From NCBI GenBank assembly GCA_002633005.1, contig NMRA01000219.1:203592-230792 (forward strand): 27,201 bases of DNA, given 5' to 3'. Every line of letters starts with the position of its first letter. Within the stretch, counting starts at the first letter, position 1. This DNA comes from Phoronis australis. Taxonomy: Eukaryota; Phoronida; Phoronidae. The translations under genes and the position numbers were made by a program. Positions 1 through 27,201 of the stretch are shown piece by piece. Below the pieces are notes generated by a model, which was not told where the DNA came from, did no database searches, and was given only the letters and a program-made list of their open reading frames with translations.

Positions 1-800
1 ATTTTTTTTTCCGATACCTCTGTATCTTCAGAATTGCTGGACATTTTTTTTGAAGTTTGTAAATAAGTTGATATTATATATTCCCATATTCAGATGGATT
101 CATCCTTTTATGCGCCACCTAGTGGTCATTTTTATGCTTGAATCAGTTTTTGGTGTCCACTTCTCTATCTCCCAAATCGCTTCATGTGTCATGAAAATTA
201 GGTGATGCGTTTCATCTTAAAAGACCACAGATGACATTAATTTTTGTATTGATCTGACCACTGAAGTGCCCCCTAGTGGCAAATAATTTTGAGGGTGTTT
301 TTTGCATCCACAGCTGTATCTCCTTATTTCCGTGAAAGATCTTTGAGAAATTTCACCAGTGTTTTTCAATGCATGTGACAACAAACATCGGAAGACTTTC
401 TGGGGGATCTGACTACCAATCTGCCCCCTAGTGGCAATTTTGATTTGTTACATTTACCTCTTTATCTTCCGTCAGTTTTTTGACCAAATTTCATGAAATT
501 TAGGAAGTTGTTTTTTGTTAAGGTGACGACAGCACTGTTCTATTTCCGATGATCAAAAGTATTCTCTGCCTGCTTAAAGGATCTTAAAGAAAATTTTTTT
601 ACCCATGTCCAAACTGACTGCACCACCTAGTGGCCATTTTTATTAAGTTTGAGTCTGTCTTTTATCATCTGCCTCTATATGTCAAATCACTTAAAGGATA
701 ATTATGGTGAAAGTTGCCAAATGTCTACCTTTTGACAAACACAATTAATAGATTTTTGGACAGTTCCGAGTATTTTGGTACCCTACAGTGGCTCCAAGAC
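1..800. repeat. Degenerate tandem monomers with a CCACTAGGGGGC-like core
   Basis: A conserved core recurs near 112-126, 267-280, 422-435, 621-634 and, weakly, 777-792. Spacing is about 155, 155, 199 and 156 bases. On the minus strand the cores read like GCCACTAGGGGGCA. Between cores other words also recur, such as AAATTTCATGAAAT and GGAGATA. It is the same family as 9740-10500 but in the opposite orientation. The element runs off the left edge. Confidence 0.75.
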
Positions 801-1168
801 GCATACTGCTTGTACAGATGTGGATGATTTCAATCAATGCTTTGCATTGCTCTTGTTATTACAAATTAAATTCTGTAATAATGCGATGCACTATTCGCTG
901 CATCAAAGTTATACATTTTGTCTTGCAGACTTAGCACGGATGATTATTTACATTTTTACTCAAAAGATCAACACAAGTCTTATAAAATGTACAGATAATA
1001 GCATTAATCGAAAAACAACTGAACCATGATTTTGACAATCATAAATAATATTAGTTATGATGCCTTTTCATAAAACAATAAAAAAATTATTAATACCAAT
1101 TATTGCAATTAAATACATTTCATTTCAGTAATATACTCCACACTTCTTCCCTTAACTATACTTGCGAC

Positions 1169-2314
1169 TCAACAATTTCCACCCGATGTCCATGGATGCG
1201 GCTCCATTATATACTTCAGTGTGTACCATCCTTTTTCTTTAATCACTGGATGATCTTCGAATATTTTTTCAACCGTTTCCTTTTTAAGCAAACAAAACAC
1301 GTGCAATGAACTCAACGACGAACAAGTTGCGGACAGTGTTAATAGTGCTTCATTCAGTTCTACGGACGATGTTGTCGAGACGATAAGTTTTTCCAAAGTT
1401 TCTGCATAGAATGTCGTAGCCTGGTTGATTTCATCATAAATTCTTGTAAAGGTTTCCAGACGCAGTGTTTTGCATGGTATGGAGGGCTTCATGATTTCAC
1501 TCACTTTATGGAGGGGACAAGTGTGATCAAACCAGAGAGTGACCCTCAGACGGGGTAACTTAGCTCCAACCTTCAACCAAGTATCGTTACTGAGACTTGC
1601 GCGGTATTTTTCCTCGCGGCGGCAAAACAATGAAATATGTTCGAGGCAGCAGTATCCGTCTTCAATAAAAATCATCATTGCATCCTCAGAAATACTAGAC
1701 TGAAAAAGTTGCAAATCTCTCAGCTTCTGACATTTTCGAACTAAATGTAATATAGAGTTAGGACTCACTTTACTAACCAACATTTTATTCTGAATGTTCA
1801 GCCTTTCTAGTTGAGCATGATTTTCTGCTAATACTTCAATCAGTTTATCATCTAATCCTACATACAACCCACTTAAGTCTATGTCAATCAGTCCATGATA
1901 CCCGTTTGGTGTATTCCTGGAAGAAAACAAACTGTATAAAACTGTCAAGAATTCCTGTCCCGCATAGAATAACGGATTTTCTCCTGTGAACTTTACCTTC
2001 AATCTTCGCAGTTTTGTGCTTTCTATTCTAGACAGTTTTGCCAACACCGTACACGCATTTGTTCTATTGTCCTCCAGGGATTGGTCCAATACAATGCAGA
2101 CATTTTGAAGTGTCTGCCCATGTTGTTCCACACACACAATGTATTTCTTATTTTCTGGAGTTTGAAATGAGAAATCAAACGATGTCCAAAGATAGGAGGA
2201 CTTGAAAGACTCTGCCCATGACTTACACACTCGCCCAGCCTGGCAGCGGTCAGCCAGTGGGAGATAATTCAAGATGGATATCACAATATGATCAGGGAGA
2301 TTAGCCCAATCCAT
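1169..2314 (-). CDS. FBXL8: F-box/LRR-repeat protein 8-like
   Basis: This is a 381-residue protein in one exon. F-box proteins are the substrate-binding subunits of SCF (SKP1-CUL1-F-box) ubiquitin ligases. The F-box is N-terminal: LP at residues 6-7, hydrophobic positions after it, and VCKSW at 29-33. The rest is a leucine-rich region with spaced L-x-x-L patterns. The orthologue call rests on collinear matches with human FBXL8 as I remember it (374 residues): GENPLFYAGQEFL at 111-123, the SVELNEALL and LHVFC segments, and a C-terminal YTLK...EPHPW (EPHPW at 371-375). The ATG is at 2312-2314, two bases inside an exon whose acceptor (pyrimidine run then TTTCAG) lies at 2317 and above. The coding part is thus uninterrupted behind a 5' UTR intron. 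TGA is at 1169-1171. Substrates are unknown from sequence. Confidence 0.88.
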   Translation of the reverse strand: MDWANLPDHIVISILNYLPLADRCQAGRVCKSWAESFKSSYLWTSFDFSFQTPENKKYIVCVEQHGQTLQNVCIVLDQSLEDNRTNACTVLAKLSRIESTKLRRLKVKFTGENPLFYAGQEFLTVLYSLFSSRNTPNGYHGLIDIDLSGLYVGLDDKLIEVLAENHAQLERLNIQNKMLVSKVSPNSILHLVRKCQKLRDLQLFQSSISEDAMMIFIEDGYCCLEHISLFCRREEKYRASLSNDTWLKVGAKLPRLRVTLWFDHTCPLHKVSEIMKPSIPCKTLRLETFTRIYDEINQATTFYAETLEKLIVSTTSSVELNEALLTLSATCSSLSSLHVFCLLKKETVEKIFEDHPVIKEKGWYTLKYIMEPHPWTSGGNC

Positions 2315-2316
2315 TT

Positions 2317-3723
2317 CTGAAAGAAAAAGAGGAGATAATTCTTAACACAATGCTTAATATCATTACAGATGTATTACAAGTGTACTAATTTTAAAATTTA
2401 AAATGTAGATTTTCCTTGTTAAAAACATGGCTTTAGTAAGCCAGAGTAGTTTACTGCTGTTTACAACTAGTAGATAGTGATGCATAACTGAGGTTTAGCC
2501 CTGGGTGGAAACATGTACAAATAAATGGCTGATAACATTCGAATGAAAGTTACAGATACACTTACATTACGATAATTTGCAAATATTTTGTGGAAGAGGC
2601 GGTTCTTAGTTTGAGCAACTGGTTAATACCTCAAACTTCCTCGTAACATCACCCACTCAACAAAATATTGTGAGCTATGCACTTTGCCAAAAACATTGCT
2701 GGGAAAGTTTTGAAGATCAATTTCATACATGCTAATGAAAAAAGATTGTTTGCAAAACTATGATAGCATTTTCAAGATTATATATTGAATATTTCTATCA
2801 ATACAAATTTGGCCCTTTTCTAAAAACCTTTGTTCCATTTTTTCTGCAAGTTTTTACTAAAAGGACATTCACATGCCCCCATTGGAAGCCAGATTCAGAA
2901 ATTGAATTCTACACACACTGCGTACTTTCAGAAAGACATGCACTTTCATTTCCACCAGTCAAGTTTGCAAATATCTGTATTTGGCACAAACTTACTTGAT
3001 CAGGTTACTCACTCAAGTGTAAAGACTGAAATGTTTTTCAACATTCCTCTTGAGAATGTGTAAAGTCTCGATATTCAGTTAGACTTGACCCAAAACTTAA
3101 GAAATTTAAGCAAAATGAGAAAGTCTTTTCAAGTCATTACTTTTTTGGCTTCCTTCTTTAGAACTAGATCTAAAATTTGAACTACAAAGCAGCTGCGACT
3201 GCATTTCATTACAAAGAAACAACTTTTGATTTTGGCCACATAGTCAACGTTGTGAAATTAGTCCCAAATTGTTCCTTAATCAAATTGGACGATTTCACTG
3301 AGGGCTTCGAACTTATACAGTTCGTTATTGCTTGGTATCAGGCTCTACAATTAAGTTGACTTGGTGTCATTTTATGCATTCGGCATGATCTCAAGGATTA
3401 CTTATGAACTGTCAGTTCTTTGCAAACCGAACACTTCTCATCTGGATTAATGAACACTAATGAGTAGAGATCCATGGCACTGTCATTAGCCCAACTACGG
3501 GGCGCTCGACTCCACGCTGACCGTCACTGATTCAGTTCAGGGACATAGCCTAAATGTTGACCAACAACGAATTAGTTTTAAAAGTATGAGGTCCGCAATA
3601 AAAAACTGTATGAGTTCAAGTTATAACTGGGCCCCTGTGGCTGCGTACTGACCCCTGAAATCAGTGCTCAACTCGACAAATGAAGAGACAACGGTGTTTG
3701 TAATTCATGCAGTCAATACTCAC
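2317..3723 (-). other. Probable 5' UTR intron of the FBXL8-like gene
   Basis: An acceptor with a long pyrimidine tract ends at 2317, directly before AA-ATG. The best donor on the same strand upstream is GTGAGTATTGAC at 3723-3712, following GCAAAGCG, close to the consensus. Together they define a 1407 nt GT-AG intron. No coding sequence was recognised inside it; the short open frames there have no recognisable similarity. The donor choice is inference and needs transcript support. Confidence 0.4.
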
Positions 3724-4099
3724 CGCTTTGCCTTTTGGCATCACGACCACAGCTATTCGTTGTACAAGATCTTAGAAACTTTACACTGATTACAGAGTAC
3801 AAATACTTCACAGGCTTGGGTCATATCTGAAAATACATCTTACATGACATGAGCCGATAACAGCACAGTGTGTCTGTTACCTTATTTGGTAAACAAAACT
3901 CCCACCTGGAAGTGTTTGTTGTTTTTTCTCAATAGATGTCGCAGCATACATTGAGCATTAGTCTCGAACCCAGCCTTTTAAAATCGCGTTAGTCTCGAAC
4001 AGACACTTTGTCACAGTCAATGAGCTATATACATAGTTATTTATATTTATCTCATTGGTCACAGTCTCAGTGGTATTAGTCTCCTGAACAGACCCTCGA

Positions 4100-4200
4100 G
4101 GTTATCCGTGACGTCACCTTGTGAGGCCCGGGAACCACTGAGGTTACAGTGGTATGGACCTCTCGATATTGACATCGGGCCCCGGGGTTAAAGTTTAATA
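4100..4200. promoter_or_regulatory. Candidate promoter region with a full CRE palindrome
   Basis: TGACGTCA at 4109-4116 is the complete CREB/ATF site. It lies in a locally GC-rich stretch (GGCCCGGG and GGGCCCCGGGG follow it) within AT-rich surroundings. It is about 390 bases upstream of the suspected first-exon donor of the FBXL8-like gene, so it could belong to that promoter. There is no TATA or initiator evidence, and a chance site cannot be excluded. Confidence 0.25.
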
Positions 4201-4499
4201 TTTGTGATCGAATCGAACTCGAAATTATTTTTGACGTTGACCATTCTTTTTCTATAGGGATTCAAGATAAGTATCTATTATTCTGCGTTCGATTATTGTC
4301 CGGTTTATGCAGATGAGATAGTCGGCCCTGGTGATCTGACTGATCCCCGGTGAGTATCAAGTAAAAACTGGATATCTCGAGCAAAAACTTAAATTTATAG
4401 TTCAAACTCGAACATTTAGCCTTAATGCTGGGTTCAACAAGTGCTGCACTAGTGAGCATTAGACAATTATTCACGTAAACCATTATATACATGATAAGC

Positions 4500-7400
4500 G
4501 GTTTATCGACGAGCTAGAAAGTACCGGGCCGCACGGGAAAATAATTTCCATGGAGCCTGAGTTCCATTTCGAGAAAAAAATTCGCATGCGCGCACTCGTG
4601 GGGGGAGGCTCGTTCGAGCACTCCGATCCCTCAGAACTGAAAACAAAAAGTCCGAACAAAGTAGACTGAAAACGACACAAAAGTCCACTACTGAAAAAGG
4701 TAGGAATTCGGCTAATGCACAACTTATAGCTCTGAACGTACCCTGTTTTTTTAGTAAAAGGTCGACATTCTCAAAAATTCGAGCCCCACCCCCCTATTTT
4801 TAGGCTGGATGCGCGCATGATTCCATCCTGGACCTTGGTTCTTAACTGGACAGTTAATGATACAGTCAATCATATATGGTTTATTTCATGTAACAGGCCT
4901 CCGGCGGCCCACATTACAACATGACGTAGAGAGTACAAGATTTTCAAATCTAAATTCAGAATCAGTCAAACACTGTGGAATTAAATGGACTCGGCTACGG
5001 CGGCCACGAAAACACATTTTTGGAATTATTCATTTGGATACGGCCGGGATAGACTTTTAGTAATTAACTTCGACCAGAGCTATAATGCAGCAAAATCGTT
5101 TGTTTTTGTGATTTTTACGATTAAGTAGCCAATTCTCGCCATTTCAAAATCAAGGCCGGTAACTTTTTCTAGATGCTCATGTACGTACGTCACCGAGCTC
5201 GGTTTTGGTTTAGCTATGCCTCACAACTGTGCACCACTCAGTGTTTGCATCTCGTGAATGAGGTTATCCATGAGAAGCAATTAAATAAATTGTCTCAGTA
5301 AACTAGATGACTGAGGGAAAGAACTAGGAGACAATATGTGTTCAAATACAAATCAGGTTATTGCTTCCCGCAGTTTGATGAACAAAAAATATCACATAGG
5401 CTCACTCCCGTTTAGTCCGTGGTAGGCAATACCGGTTTTTAGAGGCTTCTTGGTATCAATCTTTTTCGTTAACCACCAGACCAGTCTTTTGTCCGCCTTT
5501 GACAACGCAAACGCAAATTATCTACCTCGCTGAATGAATATATTAATGTAAACACACATCGACTGAAAACTGTTGTCAACAATTAAAACCCATCACAGCG
5601 TTTTGGCCAATTGTTTTCATATGTTTTTTTCGCGAAAGAAGGATTCTGCACTAACTTTTCAATCAAGAGGAATTCAATGTCAAAAGCCAAACGCGTCAAA
5701 AAATAGCAGTTCCTGTCCTTGACATTTCAAAGTCTGTATTTCATTGCAGCTATTGTGGTAATTGGCCTGCACAACACAATACGATGAACTTTTGTCATGA
5801 AGGCGGACGGCGACACTGAGATCTACGACATGAACTTGCATTGGAATTCCTTACCATCCAAAATAAAAGAAAAAACTTCAATCGTCAGTCTCAAAAACAA
5901 CTTACTGCATACCACTACTCACGACTTGCCAGTCCCAGGGATATCATTCCAACTTCCTTGAAACCTTAAAACAATCTATACAGATCAAGATGCGAACTCT
6001 TATTCCTAAACAACGACAAATTCAGACATAATTTTAATAACATAATACTTCTTTGCGGTATTCGGGTACACTCGAACAATACCCCAATGTTTGCAAAACA
6101 TATTCAGATATTCCTCAAATGTATAGCAATTTTTTCTTCATGGATGTAAAGAACTCGACAGAAATGAAATTAGTAACAAAATTTCATTTTTGACATTAAA
6201 TCTCTGTGTGAGTGGATAAAATTGTTTACATGTAAAAAAAACTTATTGTGTATGAAAATGATTTATTTACATTCCTAATCCAAGTCATTGTAATCTTAAC
6301 ATCATTTTTTATAATTTGTGTATTTGTGTATAATAATTGTATATAGATTTCTTTGTATTTATTTAATCCAGATACAATGCCTCTTGGTGCATTCTGGGGA
6401 TGTATATTTATTGTACTGAATATTTCATAATAAACATTAAAAAAGGCAACACTGCTATTTCCGGTTGATGCAGAGAAGTACTGTCCAACTACATGATACC
6501 ACTGAACCGTCCGGTTTCCCAATGTTAGTTGAACACAGACTGGACCGCACTGAGATCCCTATATTAAACCAAAGTGTTTATATTGCTACCAAGCATGGTG
6601 GACAAAACCTCAGAAGAATCACACTTTACAAAGAACCGGAAGGTTCAAGATTTGTGCACGTAGCTCTAGCGATTGAGTTTGCGTACTAGTCTCAATGGCT
6701 TAGCCATCATAAAGAGGTAAAGAACAGAAAATAATATTCATTTTGGCACTGAGAAATCAAGTTACCCTAGTTGTCTACTGTGCTTATGGCCTGCTAGTGT
6801 AGAATAGCAGATGTTCGGAATCTGGCACTGGGAGAGTGCGGAATACAAGCCACATATGCCCACAAGGGAAAAATATGAAATCTGGGCTGAACTTTTTTGT
6901 CTCAGGCAAAGAACACTCGGTAATTATACGTGTATGGTCTCAGCAGTTACCATAGCTAATCCAACACGAATAAATTTGCCCTAGGCATCACTTAGTTTTC
7001 TCTTCATCTGTGATTTTTCTAATACTCGTATTTACTGAATTGCTGCTCGATTTTATTTTCATACTTTTTCTTTCCGGATATAACCTTTGTAACGTACGAA
7101 AAAAGAATATTTGTACTGAACCGAAAGTGTTCTCGGCTCCTAACACTGATGATACGAGCAGTGGGTATGGGGATACCCTTTATTTATAATCAGGATTATG
7201 GCTAGTTACGGTTTTAAAAGCATGCTTATCCCGTTCATCTGATTGAAATACAACCGATGACTTCATCTTTGATTGACTAATCACGCACCAAATGTTTGGT
7301 AAACTGTAGCAGACTGGAGTCTGGGTATGAAACTATGTACTTTACCTTTGGCTGATACCCGTTGCAGTATAACCCAACAATCATTGACTGTATTCGTAGG

Positions 7401-7847
7401 AATTTCAGTGCTGCCGAGTATCCTTGGGAAAGTGTACTTGACGACTATAGGCAATTTTTGTGCCTGCCAGCTCTTGGGACACAAAATATGAAATTCTCCA
7501 GAGCCTTAATCCGAGGCGCCAAAAATGCCCAAGTGTTCTCAATCGAACTTGATCTCCTGATTTTGAAACATTCAGGTCTGTACTCAAACTCAAAGAGAGG
7601 TGTTTTTGATAATGTAATGGACCAGATTACTTAAATCCAAAACATCAAAACTCACCCTGCTAAAAAAACCACGACAAAAAGTTCAACACCAACCAAGAAC
7701 CAAAAGTACGCTTTTCAAGGAGGGCTCTACATGTGGCTTTAAATCAAGCCAATTCTCTTTTTCAATTAACTAGCACGACATGACTGAGTTATCCTGCACC
7801 GAAGGCCATCAGTATTTGGTCACTATACAAACAAAAACAACCGTAAT
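4500..7847. other. Intergenic stretch without a supportable gene
   Basis: The left end (about 4500-4820) is relatively CpG-rich and has GCATGCGC at 4584-4591 and ATGCGCGCAT near 4808-4817, which resemble NRF1-type promoter elements. Open frames elsewhere (for example plus 6465-6689 and plus 7362-7634) have no recognisable family and no clear splice context, so I do not call them genes. Two related GC-rich motifs, about 4895-4910 and 4990-5008, share CGGCGGCC. Confidence 0.5.
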
Positions 7848-8681
7848 TTTATTATCAATTTATATTGTACAAAATCTCTATTCACATATGCCATCAGATA
7901 AGATGCTTCACATACACCAAAACATCGGTTAGTGTGATAATGCTCATCAACTGAACAGATGAATTCATCGCAATGGACAAAGGCTAAAACGATGGCAAAG
8001 CATGATGTAGACCAAGTGGCTGATACAATCCTTAAAGATACATTGAGCGCAACACTCAAAGATAAAATAAGAATGAAAAAGTGTATTAAGCTGAAAATAA
8101 CAACTTTGACCTCCGTTTTGATAACATCATAACGACAGACAACAGCAAGTGTACCTTGCCTTATATCACGACTTTTTATGACCTTCACAAATTAAACTAA
8201 ATCGTAACATTTAGCAATGGCCATTGAGTGACTTGATGTCCGAATGTGCTAGTCATATTACCCAAACAGTGCTCAATATACCTTTTGTAAGTATCGGTCA
8301 AATCTAAGAGTTTTCAACTTCAAAAAATAATTTTAAAACAAACATGTCAATGTTTCACAATGCAGCTTAAAAAGACACAATCTGACCATCTATTTCTGTA
8401 CAAATGTGGCATATTTTTCAACTTAATATTCTACACGGTGCCATCAACTGGACAGAGTGCACACACAAAGACTGAAACTGAACCTTCCCGCCAACAGCAA
8501 TAAACCATGTATCACCCGTCTTGCTCATTCAGCTACCAATGAACGTGTACACAAACAGTTCAAGGTATCCTTCAACAATAGACACACCGACATTTTATCA
8601 TTCCACGACAACCCTGATCAGTCAATAGCTTCCAATCAGTCATTGCAGCTGTAGACACAACCCTTGGCAGAGCGCTGATGT
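7848..8681 (-). other. Probable PRPF8 3' UTR with a candidate poly(A) signal
   Basis: The sequence between the PRPF8 stop and the first AATAAA on the minus strand (7848-7853) is AT-rich with no conserved coding sequence. This would give a 3' UTR of about 830 nt. Weaker variant signals nearer the stop cannot be excluded. A 121-residue minus-strand open frame at 7823-8188 overlaps this stretch and is judged fortuitous. Confidence 0.3.

Positions 8682-27201
<18,520 letters not shown>

Noticed and set aside
4895-5008. Two GC-rich motifs sharing CGGCGGCC inside a short plus-strand frame
   Set aside because: Too short to support a gene or a defined regulatory unit.
6465-6689. Plus-strand open frame of 74 residues
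   Set aside because: No recognisable domain and no clear splice or promoter context; kept as unassigned intergenic sequence.
7362-7634. Plus-strand open frame of 90 residues
   Set aside because: No similarity recognised and no supporting signals; a chance frame cannot be distinguished.
7823-8188. Minus-strand open frame of 121 residues
   Set aside because: It lies just downstream of the PRPF8 stop, has no recognisable family and a skewed, AT-driven composition; more likely 3' UTR or intergenic sequence.

Overview
The window is nuclear DNA from an animal, most likely a marine invertebrate, with spliced genes, short GT-AG introns and many degenerate dispersed repeats. The species cannot be named from the sequence alone. 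Both recognisable protein genes lie on the minus strand. The right two thirds (8682 to the right edge) is the 3' three quarters of PRPF8 (Prp8), the core protein of the U5 snRNP and the spliceosome. I placed 28 exons by GT-AG boundaries and reading frame. Their summed length is 5331 nt, exactly 1776 residues plus a stop. Counting back from the stop, the numbering agrees with human PRPF8 residues 560-2335. The start codon and about 560 N-terminal residues lie beyond the right edge.

The left part carries a 381-residue F-box/leucine-rich protein that I identify as an FBXL8 orthologue (1169-2314). Its whole coding sequence is in one exon, with an acceptor two bases before the ATG. A strong donor near 3723 suggests a non-coding first exon, and a GC-rich stretch with a CRE site (4100-4200) may be the promoter. 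The stretch from about 4200 to 7850 shows no gene I can support.

Repeats: 1-800 and about 9740-10500 hold, in opposite orientations, the same family of roughly 115-200 bp degenerate monomers. Each monomer is centred on a CCACTAGG(G/T)GGC-like core that resembles a CTCF site. The 3' end of this element (a palindrome around TCCACATATATGTGGG) recurs alone at 15936-15972. There it sits next to the only unknown base, at the junction of a roughly 0.8 kb tandem duplication inside PRPF8.

That duplication is the most striking feature. The exon coding for residues 1713-1792, which carries the RNase H-like Asp-Asp pair, is present twice (15444-15681 and 16236-16473). Both copies have intact splice sites, the same peptide, and only three synonymous differences. 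The exon is 238 nt, so splicing in both copies would break the frame. The copies are therefore either mutually exclusive alternatives or two haplotypes joined by the assembler. Other exon-edge copies in neighbouring introns (15714-15760, 16506-16552, 22408-22440, 23541-23710) and a long intronic hairpin (14817-14912) add to the unusual structure of this gene.
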